A stretch of DNA of 64,000 nt from Limnochordia bacterium. Its GTDB lineage: Bacteria > Bacillota > Limnochordia > DUMW01. Where the stretch lies: positions 13,670-77,669 of the forward strand of contig JALNWK010000007.1 of assembly GCA_023230925.1 (NCBI GenBank). The letters run 5' to 3'. A program made the translations under genes and the position numbers. Shown in pieces: positions 27,522 through 35,708 of the stretch; within the stretch, counting starts at the first letter, position 1; each line of letters opens with the position of its first letter. Below the pieces are notes generated by a model, which had not been told where the DNA came from, did no database searches, and saw only the letters and a program-made list of their open reading frames with translations.

Positions 27522-27547
27522 AAAAAGGCCGGGAAACCCCGGCCTTT
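27522..27547 (-). terminator. Rho-independent terminator of hpf
   Basis: AAAGGCCGGG (27524-27533) pairs with CCCGGCCTTT (27538-27547) around a 4-base loop. Read on the minus strand it is followed by TTTTT. It lies 13 bases beyond the hpf stop. Confidence 0.88.
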
Positions 27548-27559
27548 AATCTGCTAACT

Positions 27560-28102
27560 CTATTCAAACTCGGGCTCAATTAAGCCGTAATTACCATCTC
27601 TTCTGCGGTATACAACGTTTACTTCTCCACTTAGGGCGTTGGCAAACACGAAAAAGTCATGGCCCAGAAGATCCATCTGCATAGCTGCTTCTTCTACGGA
27701 CATTGGCTTAATCGCAAACCGCTTCGTCCGGACTATTTTAGGCATCTCCATCCCATTAGCCACGGCCTTGTCCTCACTTACTATCTTCGATAGCTTAACT
27801 CCATCTTGGAGACGTTTATGCAGCCTTGTTTTGTATTTCTTGATCTGCCTTTCAATCTTATCCACCGATTCATCAATGGAAGCGTACATATCCTCGGTGC
27901 GAGACTCACCGCGCAATAGGACTCCATCAACCTGTACTGTAGTCTCAACGATATCTAGTTCCTTTTGCACGCTCATAGTCACCTCGGCAGAGATCTCCAG
28001 ATTCTCCTCGAAAAAGCGTTCCACTTTGGACACTTTTTTCTCGGCATAACTACGCAAGGCCGGTGTTATTTCAAGATTCTTACCATAAACGACTATCTGC
28101 AT
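27560..28102 (-). CDS. hpf: Ribosome hibernation-promoting factor (long form)
   Basis: HPF binds idle 30S subunits. The long form dimerises 70S ribosomes to 100S through its C-terminal domain. The product has 180 residues: an N-terminal RaiA-like domain (about 1-100; NLEITPALRSYAEKKVSKVER) and a C-terminal dimerisation domain (about 125-180; KRFAIKPMSVEEAAMQMDLL, GHDFFVFANALSG, VVYRRRDGNYGLIEPE). ATG follows AAGGAG at good spacing. A sigma-A promoter is at 28321-28349 and a strong terminator at 27522-27547, so it is a single-gene transcript with a leader of about 210 bases. Confidence 0.97.
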   Translation of the reverse strand: MQIVVYGKNLEITPALRSYAEKKVSKVERFFEENLEISAEVTMSVQKELDIVETTVQVDGVLLRGESRTEDMYASIDESVDKIERQIKKYKTRLHKRLQDGVKLSKIVSEDKAVANGMEMPKIVRTKRFAIKPMSVEEAAMQMDLLGHDFFVFANALSGEVNVVYRRRDGNYGLIEPEFE

Positions 28103-28320
28103 AGCTCCATCTCCTTTGCCCTAGTTTGCCTATAGGCGCATATTCCTTCAAGTATCCCTCGGCCATCCCTCCTATTCCTTAGAATACTATAACTATTCCC
28201 TTTTCGTTCGCGAAAATCCTGCTTTGTTATTTCCCACCAACCACTGACCCTAGTTTGGTATCGCCCTTTTGCAGTACTGGTTCCTAGTCCCCAAATCTCA
28301 CACCTATGGACGTGGAACAT

Positions 28321-28349
28321 TGTATAGATACTATTTGACAAGAGGTCAA
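28321..28349 (-). promoter_or_regulatory. Promoter upstream of hpf
   Basis: On the minus strand TTGACC (28349-28344), 17 bases, then TATACA (28326-28321). It lies inside the csrA-hpf gap and would give a transcript starting near 28314. Confidence 0.6.
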
Positions 28350-28375
28350 AACCCTAGCTAGTCATATCTGCGAGA

Positions 28376-28540
28376 TTACTGTTCCCTTAGCTGTTTGTAG
28401 ATCTCCTCCCGAAAAATCGAGACATCCTTCGGGGCTTCAATGCCGATTTTCACTTGGGACCTACTTATCTCCACAACGGTGATCTTAATCCGGTCGTCAA
28501 TAATAATCGTCTCGTCTATGCGACGTGTTAGAATTAACAT
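28376..28540 (-). CDS. csrA: Carbon storage/translation regulator CsrA
   Basis: A 54-residue protein, shorter than most CsrA (60-75) but complete: start MLILTRRIDETIIIDD, core KITVVEISRSQVKIGIEAP, end KDVSIFREEIYKQL. CsrA dimers bind GGA motifs in mRNA leaders and block translation. The RNA-binding strand MLILTRR and the EAPKDVSIFREE segment, including the key Arg, are present. ATG 28540 follows AAGGAGGG at seven bases. In Bacillus it sits after fliW and represses flagellin synthesis; here fliW, hag and all flagellar genes are absent, so its targets must be others. Confidence 0.93.
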   Translation of the reverse strand: MLILTRRIDETIIIDDRIKITVVEISRSQVKIGIEAPKDVSIFREEIYKQLREQ

Positions 28541-28602
28541 GGATGTCCCTCCTTGGACACCGAAAGATTCTGCACATTTAGTATTGCCTCTGTTTCCGGT
28601 TG

Positions 28603-29163
28603 TTAGTCCTCTGCCCCATTATCATGGGCATCCGAGGTTCTTGCCAGACACAGGATCTGGCAGCCAATTTCTACACAAGCAACCTCCAGATCCCGATCGA
28701 GAATGTCATGAACAAGCAGGATGGGTTTCCTGTCTGGCTCCCGTTCATACTCATCTAGACTGGTAATGGGAAGACTTAAATAATTCGCTACTTGCTGCGC
28801 AAGGATCCTACGAAAATCATAGCTACCAGAAGGATCCAGACGGGGAGCAAAAACCACCCCTTCCTTAGTCCTCAAAGTCCTTTCGCCCTCGGCAAACATC
28901 CCTAGTACATGTCCTAGAGTCCAAGCAAGCCTGTAATCACCTTCCCGGCTTACTCGCCTCACCCATGTTAGGAGTGGTTCCTTGGGTAGCCCTAGACAAA
29001 ACAGATCAGTTCTTGACTTTGCTAGATCGGGATTAAACGGAAATGCTTCAATACAATCACCGCATAAATACGGAGCACGTTCAACCGGTTTGGTGCCGCA
29101 GCCAGGGCAATAGAACGGCACTCCAAAAAGATAATCAAAAAACCAAGTAAGAATCCTAGACAC
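28603..29163 (-). CDS. ComFC-like protein with degenerate phosphoribosyltransferase domain
   Basis: The product has 186 residues, against about 230-240 for ComFC. The N-terminus has the ComF zinc-ribbon CPGCG...CGDC (residues about 19-37). The C-terminal half follows the PRTase fold, but the PRPP-binding loop that normally reads LLVDDxxTTGAT is ILLVHDILDRDLEVA here, so the first acidic residue and the TTG turn are lost. ComF proteins support single-strand DNA uptake in competence. GTG 29163 follows a perfect AAAGGAGG. It is the first gene before csrA, with its own promoter at 29225-29253. It may keep a structural role only, or be decaying. Confidence 0.8.
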   Translation of the reverse strand: MSRILTWFFDYLFGVPFYCPGCGTKPVERAPYLCGDCIEAFPFNPDLAKSRTDLFCLGLPKEPLLTWVRRVSREGDYRLAWTLGHVLGMFAEGERTLRTKEGVVFAPRLDPSGSYDFRRILAQQVANYLSLPITSLDEYEREPDRKPILLVHDILDRDLEVACVEIGCQILCLARTSDAHDNGAED

Positions 29164-29224
29164 GAGTTCCTCCTTTCTGGCTACCCATAGAGATACCGAA
29201 GGTTCTTATTTAACACCTTTTGGT

Positions 29225-29253
29225 ATAGTATACCCCACCTCGACCCATGTCAA
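29225..29253 (-). promoter_or_regulatory. Promoter of the comFC-like/csrA genes
   Basis: On the minus strand a perfect TTGACA (29253-29248), 17 bases, then TACTAT (29230-29225). A TATACT lies at 15 bases. It is about 62 bases from the comFC-like start. Confidence 0.65.
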
Positions 29254-29419
29254 GTGAATGTTTACGCACAGGAACGTCCGCTCCCAAATCAGAAAGTCGA
29301 ACAAGGCCCCCCAAAAACCCCTACGTCAACGCCTGATGGAGGGGAAAACATTATGGTAGCAGGAAGGATTGTGGTGTTTAACGAATGATATTGTATATTG
29401 AAGACAGGAGCGGATTGAC

Positions 29420-30949
29420 ATGGCCTATCTGATTGGTGTTGATATCGGGACCAGTGGTGTTAAAGTGGTAGCGTGTAGTACCGAAGGACAGATCGTAGCA
29501 ACTGCCTCAGCCCAATACCCCCTACATTTCCCCAGGCCCGGTTGGGTGGAGCAAGACCCTGCAGATTGGTGGAATGGTACCTGTGCGGCACTACAAGATC
29601 TGACAATCCAATTAGGAGAGAAAAGGAATCAAATCAAGGGTATGGCCCTTTCTGGGCAAATGCACAGCTCGGTTTTCTTGGGAAAGGACAATGAAGTAAT
29701 TCGACCTGCTCTCCTGTGGTGCGATGCCCGAACCACCGAGGAGTGTTCATGGATCACCAGCAGAGTAAAAGGTCGGGACCAACTGATTAAATACGTGTCC
29801 AACCCGGCTTTGGAAGGGTTTACAGCCCCCAAAATAGTCTGGTTAAGGCAACAGGAACCGGACAACTACCAGCAAATTAGGTTCATACTGATGCCTAAAG
29901 ATTACATCCGATTCAAACTGACTGGCCAAGTCTTTACAGAGGTCTCCGATGCTGCTGGTACTTTGTTATTCGATGTGGTTAACCGAAAATGGAGTCAAGA
30001 GGTACTCGATGCTTTGGATATCCCTCGAAACATCCTCCCGGAAGTACGCGAATCCACAGATATTTGCGGTTTCGTGACCGAGGAATGCGCGCAGATTACT
30101 GGTATTCCAGCAGGAACACCAGTGGCCGCAGGCGGAGCAGATAATACTTGCGGGGCTGTGGGATGCGGTATTGTACAAGAAGGAAGGGCCTTATCGAGTA
30201 TCGGTTCCTCAGGAGTCCTGTTGGCCCATACAGACCAACCTAAGACCGACCCTGCCGGTGCAGTCCACACCTTCAATCATTCGATACCCCAAGCCTGGTA
30301 TGTCATGGGAGTAATGCTCGCCGCAGGTCTTTCCTACAAGTGGTTCGGTCAAACCTTTGGTCAAGCGGAGAAAATAGTGGAAGCCGGAACAGCAATTAAT
30401 GCCTATAAGCTTTTAGATCAGGGAGCAGCGTTGATCCCTGCAGGAAGCGAAGGATTGATCTTTCTACCCTACCTCAACGGGGAAAGAACCCCCCATGCAG
30501 ATGGCGCGGCCCGGGGCGTATTCTTTGGCATTAACCCACGTCACCGTAAGGAGCATTTCACCCGTGCAGTACTGGAGGGGGTAGTGTTTGGTCTACGGGA
30601 TAGTTTAGAGATCTTTAAAGGTATAGGCATTGATATTACTCAGCTGCGCGCCATTGGTGGAGGCGCAAAAAGCCCCCTCTGGCGACAGATCCAAGCTGAT
30701 ATCCTCAACACCGAGGTGGCTACGTTGAATATTGATGAAGGACCTGCCTTCGGTGCCGCTTTGATCGCAGGAAAAGCAGCAGGAGTCTATAATAGCCTCC
30801 AGGAAGCAGCAGATAGCTTGATCCAGGTTACCCAGATAACCCAGCCTATCCCAGAAAATGTTGAGCAGTACGAGAACACCTATGCACTTTTCCGAGAACT
30901 CTATCCTGCACTAAAACCAAGCTTCAGAAAAGCAGCTCAAATTCTATAG
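29420..30949 (+). CDS. xylB: Xylulokinase
   Basis: The product phosphorylates D-xylulose with ATP to xylulose-5-phosphate for the pentose phosphate pathway. It has 509 residues, FGGY carbohydrate kinase fold. The first phosphate-binding motif is IGVDIGTSGVKVVA at 5-18. The catalytic Asp region is WCDARTTEE, the substrate loop ALSGQMHSSVFL, and the C-terminal ATP motif RAIGGGAKSPLWRQIQADIL. Full-length match to XylB. No xylA lies in the window, though a fucose-isomerase-like gene lies 8 kb away. ATG 29420 follows AGGAGCG. It ends in a GC hairpin terminator shared with the opposite copZ-like gene. Confidence 0.94.
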   Translation: MAYLIGVDIGTSGVKVVACSTEGQIVATASAQYPLHFPRPGWVEQDPADWWNGTCAALQDLTIQLGEKRNQIKGMALSGQMHSSVFLGKDNEVIRPALLWCDARTTEECSWITSRVKGRDQLIKYVSNPALEGFTAPKIVWLRQQEPDNYQQIRFILMPKDYIRFKLTGQVFTEVSDAAGTLLFDVVNRKWSQEVLDALDIPRNILPEVRESTDICGFVTEECAQITGIPAGTPVAAGGADNTCGAVGCGIVQEGRALSSIGSSGVLLAHTDQPKTDPAGAVHTFNHSIPQAWYVMGVMLAAGLSYKWFGQTFGQAEKIVEAGTAINAYKLLDQGAALIPAGSEGLIFLPYLNGERTPHADGAARGVFFGINPRHRKEHFTRAVLEGVVFGLRDSLEIFKGIGIDITQLRAIGGGAKSPLWRQIQADILNTEVATLNIDEGPAFGAALIAGKAAGVYNSLQEAADSLIQVTQITQPIPENVEQYENTYALFRELYPALKPSFRKAAQIL

Positions 30950-30975
30950 GCCCAGAATCTCCGGGCCATTTTCTA
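30949..30975 (+). terminator. Terminator after xylB
   Basis: GGCCC (30949-30953) pairs with GGGCC (30963-30967) and is followed by ATTTTCT. It overlaps the xylB stop codon. Confidence 0.6.
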
Positions 30976-31185
30976 CTGCACATCATAACCCACTTGTTTT
31001 ACCGTATCTATTAACTCCGACTTGGTCACTTGGGCCTTGTCAAAACTTATCTTGGCAGTCTTGCACTCTGGGTCCAGGTAAACTTCCTGAACACCTGGTT
31101 TTGCTCGGAGTGCATTTTCCACCGCGCTAACACACTGACTACAACCTAGTCCTTTAATGGTCATTACTACTTCCTCGGTAGCCAC
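30973..31185 (-). CDS. Heavy-metal-associated (CopZ-like) metallochaperone
   Basis: A 70-residue single HMA domain. The metal site is GLGCSQC (residues 13-19), with the usual CxxC; the first position is Leu rather than the more common Met. The fold pattern VTIKGL...AVENALRAKPGVQEVYLD...KISFDKAQVTKSELIDTVKQVGY is complete. Such proteins carry Cu(I) to P-type ATPases, but no copper ATPase is nearby. GTG 31185 follows AGGAGGTG. It is convergent with xylB. Confidence 0.9.
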   Translation of the reverse strand: MATEEVVMTIKGLGCSQCVSAVENALRAKPGVQEVYLDPECKTAKISFDKAQVTKSELIDTVKQVGYDVQ

Positions 31186-31293
31186 CTTTCCACCTCCTGT
31201 AGTTCTCTCCCCTCATTATTTCCCCACTAACCACCCATTAACCGAGAGAAAACAACCTAAGATGCTCCCTAATGACTATAACCGTAAGGAAAG

Positions 31294-31869
31294 CTAGTCC
31301 TTCCCGTCGTCCTGGCTTTCCTTACGGTACCGCCGAACTCCCTCCAAATATAGATCATTCCCGTATGTATCATTGACCACAATGGCCGGAAAGTCCACTA
31401 CCTCCAGCCTTCTAATCGCCTCTGGCCCTAGATCAGCGTAAGCCACCACCTGACAACTGGTAACACTTTTGGCCAGTAAAGCCGCGGCACCGCCAATGGC
31501 TGCCAGATAAACGCCTTTCCACTGGATCAACGCGTCCTTAACTGATTGACTTCTCGATCCCTTGCCCATGATTACTTTCACACCATACTCCAACAAAGCA
31601 GGCGTATAGGGGTCCATCCGGTAGCTTGTCGTCGGCCCAATGGAACCGGTAATCGCCGATGGTTTCGCCGGAGTAGGTCCTGTATAATAAATGATCTGGC
31701 CCCGTAGATCCACAGGCAATTGCTGCCCTTGCGCCAATAGTCGGTAAAGACGTTTATGGGCCGCATCTCTTGCGGTATAGACCACACCGCTAATTAGAAC
31801 CTGGTCCCCGCTACGCAGCTGGGTTAACATCTTCTTGGTGACAGGAGCGCTAAGTCGGTACACATTCAA
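31294..31869 (-). CDS. Class I fumarate hydratase, beta (C-terminal) subunit
   Basis: This is the smaller half of the two-subunit iron-sulfur fumarase (fumarate plus water to malate); tartrate dehydratase beta is an alternative. TTG 31869 behind AGGAGGGGG gives MNVYRLSAPVTKKMLTQLRSGD, the normal N-terminus, and removes the overlap that a start at 31917 would cause. Core motifs are ISGVVYTARDAAHKRL, GSIGPTTSYRMDPYTP, MGKGSRSQSV and VVNDTYGNDLY. The product has about 191 residues. It follows the alpha gene by 16 bases. Confidence 0.92.
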   Translation of the reverse strand: MNVYRLSAPVTKKMLTQLRSGDQVLISGVVYTARDAAHKRLYRLLAQGQQLPVDLRGQIIYYTGPTPAKPSAITGSIGPTTSYRMDPYTPALLEYGVKVIMGKGSRSQSVKDALIQWKGVYLAAIGGAAALLAKSVTSCQVVAYADLGPEAIRRLEVVDFPAIVVNDTYGNDLYLEGVRRYRKESQDDGKD

Positions 31870-31885
31870 AGGATTCAACCCCCTC

Positions 31886-32740
31886 CTAGAGTACCCGTGA
31901 AGCATGGCGGGCTGCATGACAATTAATATTTATTCCCACAGGCATCCCGGTAATATGACAGGGATAGGTCTCAACATGGACAGCAAGAGCCGTAACTGTG
32001 CCCCCAAAGCCTTGGGGACCAATCCCTAGTTTATTAATCTCCCGAAGTAAATCAAGCTCCAGTTGGGCATATAGGGGATCAGCATTGGGGGTACCTACGG
32101 GACGCAAAAGAGCATACTTGGCTAAGTAAGCGGCATACTCGAAATTGCCGCCAATCCCCACCCCCACAATGATGGGGGGACAGGGATTTGCCCCTGCGGT
32201 CTTCACCTGTTCGACGACAAAACCAATCAGTTCCTCCCGATTAGTGGAAGGAGGTAGCATCCGTAAAAAACTCATGTTTTCACTGCCTCCCCCTTTTGGC
32301 GCAACGGTGATGCGCAGCCGGTCCCCGGAAATGATCCGGGTATGCAAAATACCCGGTGTATTATTGCTTGTGTTTTCCCGGATTAAGGGATCGCTAACCA
32401 TAGATTTACGCAAGTAGCCTTCCAGGTAACCTTGGGCAATCCCCTGATTCACCGCTTCAGTCAAGTCTCCGCCAACTAGATGAACATCCTGACCTATTTC
32501 CAAAAACACAACCGCTGTACCCGTATCCTGGCAGACGGGAACGCCTGCTTGGGCCGCGAGTCGGTGGTTATCTAGCAACTGATGCAACACCCTTTTCCCA
32601 AGGGGTGATTCTTCCTCGCCTACGGCCTTTTCCAGCGCCTGGATTACATCAGTCCCCACCCGAGTATTCGCTTCTATGGATAACTCAGCCACAGTCTGGG
32701 CTATCTGACCCACATGGATGTCTCGTACAGCTTCTTTCAC
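31886..32740 (-). CDS. Class I fumarate hydratase, alpha (N-terminal, Fe-S) subunit
   Basis: The product has 284 residues and carries the oxygen-sensitive [4Fe-4S] cluster. Landmarks are AGVPVCQDTGTAVVFLEIG (first cluster Cys), RENTSNNTPGILHTR, APKGGGSENMSFLRML, the NPCPPIIVGVGIGG loop (second Cys) and INCHAARHA near the end (third Cys). It works with the beta subunit next door; L(+)-tartrate dehydratase cannot be excluded by sequence alone. GTG 32740 starts 2 bases after the sugar-kinase stop, so kinase, alpha and beta are one operon. Confidence 0.92.
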   Translation of the reverse strand: MKEAVRDIHVGQIAQTVAELSIEANTRVGTDVIQALEKAVGEEESPLGKRVLHQLLDNHRLAAQAGVPVCQDTGTAVVFLEIGQDVHLVGGDLTEAVNQGIAQGYLEGYLRKSMVSDPLIRENTSNNTPGILHTRIISGDRLRITVAPKGGGSENMSFLRMLPPSTNREELIGFVVEQVKTAGANPCPPIIVGVGIGGNFEYAAYLAKYALLRPVGTPNADPLYAQLELDLLREINKLGIGPQGFGGTVTALAVHVETYPCHITGMPVGININCHAARHASRVL

Positions 32741-32742
32741 TG

Positions 32743-33693
32743 CTATCGCTCCACTTCGTCGGCTCGTGTTAAGAAGGAGGCAAGCTCACTGCGACTGGGT
32801 AACCCTTCAGCGTCTCCAATGGTCGTCGTGGCATAGGCACCAACCGCATTGCCCAAGTCGGCGGCATCGCGCAGACTCAAGCCCTGTAAAAGACCGCTCA
32901 GCAATCCTGCGGCAAAGCCATCGCCAGCGCCTACAGGGTCCACCACATCCTTAATCACGTAACCCGGCACAAACCCAACGGGTTTTTGATCCCAGACATA
33001 ACAACCGGAAGGACCTAGTTTCACTACCACCCTGGATACGCCAAGGTTACTTGCTGCTTGCACGATCTCCTCGGGAGTGTCTACCCCGAAGAGGATCTCC
33101 CCCTCACCTAGTCCCGGCAAAAGTAGATCAACCTTGGGGATGATCTCCGTTAACACTTGTCTTGCTTCATCTTTTCCCCAAAGCTTCAAGCGAATGTTAG
33201 GGTCAAAGCTCACAAGAAGTCCATGTTTGCGCGCCATCTCGATAGCGGCAAAGACCATCTCCCTACAGGACTTACTTAGCGCTGGTGTAATCCCTGTTAA
33301 ATGAAGAATCTTTGCCGTAGAGAAGTAATCCTCGTTAAGATCCGCAGGCTGTAGAAAACCGCCAGCTGAACCGTGTCTCCAGTAATATACGTTAATCTGA
33401 CCGGGGAGACGACGCTCCTTGAAATAGATCCCAGTGGGTCTTGTGGGGTCAAAGACAACCTGGGAAACATCAACACCTTCACCCCGTAAGGTATTGACAA
33501 TGTAATGTCCAAATTCATCATCGCCAAATCTGGCGATTAACCCTGCGCTATGCCCCAAACGCGTCAGTCCCATACACACATTGGATTCAGCACCAGCCAC
33601 GTGTTTAGAAAACTCATGGACGTATCGAAGGGGACCTGTTGTGTTAGGGCTAAATACTACCATGCTTTCCCCAAGAGTAATCAACTCAGGCAC
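32743..33693 (-). CDS. PfkB-family sugar kinase, probably 2-keto-3-deoxygluconate kinase
   Basis: The product has 316 residues, ribokinase/PfkB fold. The N-terminal ELITLGESMVVFSPNTTGPL and GAESNVCMGLTRLG, the lid region around YYWRHGSAGG (the YYR-type motif of KDG kinases), and the C-terminal signature DPVGAGDGFAAGLLSG with catalytic Asp are all intact. It would convert KDG to KDPG in uronate breakdown. A matching aldolase is not in the window, so the substrate is inferred from motif similarity. GTG 33693 follows AGGTGA. It leads the operon with the two fumarase genes. Confidence 0.88.
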   Translation of the reverse strand: MPELITLGESMVVFSPNTTGPLRYVHEFSKHVAGAESNVCMGLTRLGHSAGLIARFGDDEFGHYIVNTLRGEGVDVSQVVFDPTRPTGIYFKERRLPGQINVYYWRHGSAGGFLQPADLNEDYFSTAKILHLTGITPALSKSCREMVFAAIEMARKHGLLVSFDPNIRLKLWGKDEARQVLTEIIPKVDLLLPGLGEGEILFGVDTPEEIVQAASNLGVSRVVVKLGPSGCYVWDQKPVGFVPGYVIKDVVDPVGAGDGFAAGLLSGLLQGLSLRDAADLGNAVGAYATTTIGDAEGLPSRSELASFLTRADEVER

Positions 33694-33953
33694 CTGTTAT
33701 CACCTATCTCTTTCGTATATATCTTATAGTTTTTCGCTAAAGCATACCTAAATACCTTTTGCGTTATACAGCAAGCCACATCCGTTGGAAAGTTCCTCCG
33801 CAGTTAGACAATGGAACGTTTTCCTGCTAAAATAGGGCCTGATAGCACAATTTCGAACCCATTTCCATCATGATTTTGCCTTCTTTAGCTAGCATATCCC
33901 TTTCCATGTTCTCAGCTTGAGCATCCTAGGCTGAAAAAAGGGGGTCAATATCT

Positions 33954-34907
33954 GTGATCAAAGTCGTAAACCTAACAAAACAATATGGCGGTCACTACGG
34001 CATTGAGGACTTAAGTTTCACTGTTGCTAAAGGCGAAATTGTCGGTCTGCTAGGACCAAACGGTGCTGGCAAAACCACAACAATTCGTGTGATTACCGGC
34101 TACTTGCCACCGACATCGGGTTCTGTTGAAGTTGCTGGATATGACATATTCTATCAGGGTAGGGACGCAAAGTCTAGGATTGGCTATGCACCGGAGAACC
34201 CACCAGTCTATCCCGATATGACCGTAAAGTCCTACCTCACCTTTGTTGCTGGTCTTAAAGGCATTGGTCCTAAACGAAGGAAGGATGAAATAGAACGGGT
34301 CATTGACCTAACCAGTATTGAAGACGTCTACCTCCGGCTTATTGGCAACTGCTCAAAGGATTACAGGCAACGGCTCGGTCTAGCCCAAGCCATGTTAGGG
34401 CGCCCCGATGTGCTTATCTTTGATGAGCCAACAAATAGCCTTGATCCAAAACAGATCAGCGAAGTCCGCCAATTGATCAGAAGTCTAGCCGGTGAACACA
34501 CGGTGATCCTCAGTTCCCATGTCTTACCCGAGGTTAGCATGGTCTGTGACAAGGTAGTCATCATCGATCGGGGCAAGCTTGTGGCTATTGATTCTCCCGA
34601 TGGCTTAGCGCGGGCGATTCAGGGAACCCAACGCATCTTAGCTAAAATCAAAGGTCCCCAGGACATCGTCGAAGGACGGATCGCGGCCATTGATGGTGTC
34701 GTAGGGATCACAGCCGAAGTATCGGGACAACATGAATGGAACTACTATATTGATAGTACCCTGACAACGGATATCCGGGAGAGATTATTCTTCCAAATGT
34801 CAGATATCCGCTGTCCTATTCTAGAAATACGTCCGATCAAGCTCAGTTTGGAGGAAGTCTTCCTGGAGCTTACCACGGAGGATAAGGAGGTGGAGGAGGA
34901 TGCATAA
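33954..34907 (+). CDS. ABC transporter ATP-binding protein (GldA-like)
   Basis: The product has 317 residues. Walker A GPNGAGKTT is at about 38-46, the Q-loop at YAPENPP, and the signature region reads CSKDYRQRLGLAQAML, the Gld/ABC-2 variant of LSGGQ. Walker B is VLIFDEPTNSLDP and the H-loop ILSSHVLPEV. The C-terminal 90 residues are the usual extra domain of ABC-2 exporters. The start is GTG 33954 behind GGGGG. It overlaps the permease gene by 8 bases. Together with the next three genes it forms a Gld-type exporter of unknown cargo. Confidence 0.95.
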   Translation: MIKVVNLTKQYGGHYGIEDLSFTVAKGEIVGLLGPNGAGKTTTIRVITGYLPPTSGSVEVAGYDIFYQGRDAKSRIGYAPENPPVYPDMTVKSYLTFVAGLKGIGPKRRKDEIERVIDLTSIEDVYLRLIGNCSKDYRQRLGLAQAMLGRPDVLIFDEPTNSLDPKQISEVRQLIRSLAGEHTVILSSHVLPEVSMVCDKVVIIDRGKLVAIDSPDGLARAIQGTQRILAKIKGPQDIVEGRIAAIDGVVGITAEVSGQHEWNYYIDSTLTTDIRERLFFQMSDIRCPILEIRPIKLSLEEVFLELTTEDKEVEEDA

Positions 34908-35610
34908 GGTTTGGTGCATATTCCGGAAGGATGTAGAAACCTATTTCCACTCACCGGTAACTTATGTGGTTATGGGAATTTCTCTGGCTATCTGCGGTTA
35001 TCTGTTTTCGGCAATTGTGCTCGGTTACCAAACTGCAGATATGAGATTTGTGCTCAGCAGTATCGCCTCCACCTCCCTCTTAGTAGCCCCGGTACTGACT
35101 ATGAGAAGCATAGCAGAGGAACGAAGAATCGGTACCGATGAACTACTCATGACCTCGCCAATCTCCATCACAGAGATAATCGTGGGCAAGTATTTGGCCG
35201 TTGTGCTTGTTTACGTGGTCATGCTCGTAATCACATTGATTTATCCATTGTTTCTGGCCCTTCTTGGTCACCCAGATCCGGGACCGATTATCTCCGGCTA
35301 CGTAGGGCTGCTACTCCTTGGTGGCTCCCATCTTGCTGTGGGTTTGTTTACGTCTTCTTTGACAGAAAACCAGGTTATCGCCGGGATGACCTCCTTTGGC
35401 ATACTCCTATTGCTCTGGATGATTGGCCGCATCGACCAAGTCCTTCCGGGAAGAATCGGTACCGCCCTTGCATTCCTCTCTTTGGCCGATCACTTTTGCA
35501 CCTTCGAAAGAGGAATCATTGATACAACGGAGATCTTTTTCTTCTTAAGCTTCATTTTCTTCATGATCTTTTTGACCATACAGGCAGTGGATTACCGCAG
35601 GCGGACTTAG
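34900..35610 (+). CDS. ABC-2 type permease (GldF-like)
   Basis: The product has 236 residues with six membrane segments (TYVVMGISLAICGYLFSAIV, LLVAPVLTMRSIAEE, YLAVVLVYVVMLVITLIYPL, YVGLLLLGGSHLAVGLF, MTSFGILLLLWMIGRID, FFFLSFIFFMIFLTIQAV). The RSIAEERRIGTDELLMTSPI stretch is characteristic of the GldF/YhaP group. It pairs with the ATPase encoded just before it. ATG 34900 has AAGGAGGTGG upstream inside the ATPase gene. Confidence 0.94.
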   Translation: MHKVWCIFRKDVETYFHSPVTYVVMGISLAICGYLFSAIVLGYQTADMRFVLSSIASTSLLVAPVLTMRSIAEERRIGTDELLMTSPISITEIIVGKYLAVVLVYVVMLVITLIYPLFLALLGHPDPGPIISGYVGLLLLGGSHLAVGLFTSSLTENQVIAGMTSFGILLLLWMIGRIDQVLPGRIGTALAFLSLADHFCTFERGIIDTTEIFFFLSFIFFMIFLTIQAVDYRRRT

Positions 35611-35645
35611 GCGTGTAGCATAGCGGACCCCAACAGGGCACCTGC

Positions 35646-35708
35646 AAAGGAGGTGTAGACGCAACCGTCCCCAACCTTAACACCGGGATAGCCTGCGTCT
35701 TGAATATG
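35646..35708 (+). promoter_or_regulatory. Hairpin-bridged ribosome binding site of the gldG-like gene
   Basis: A perfect AAAGGAGGT (35646-35654) lies 51 bases before the ATG at 35706, too far for normal use. Between them AGACGCA (35657-35663) pairs exactly with TGCGTCT (35694-35700), with an inner TCCC/GGGA. Folding this stem would bring the site to about 7 bases from the ATG. Confidence 0.5.

Noticed and set aside
28093..28341. 82-codon frame between hpf and csrA
   Set aside because: It spans the hpf promoter and leader, lacks a ribosome site and family resemblance.
33694..33953. Possible tRNA or regulatory RNA between the sugar kinase and the ABC genes
   Set aside because: A TTCGAACCC string is present, but no cloverleaf arms can be drawn around it.
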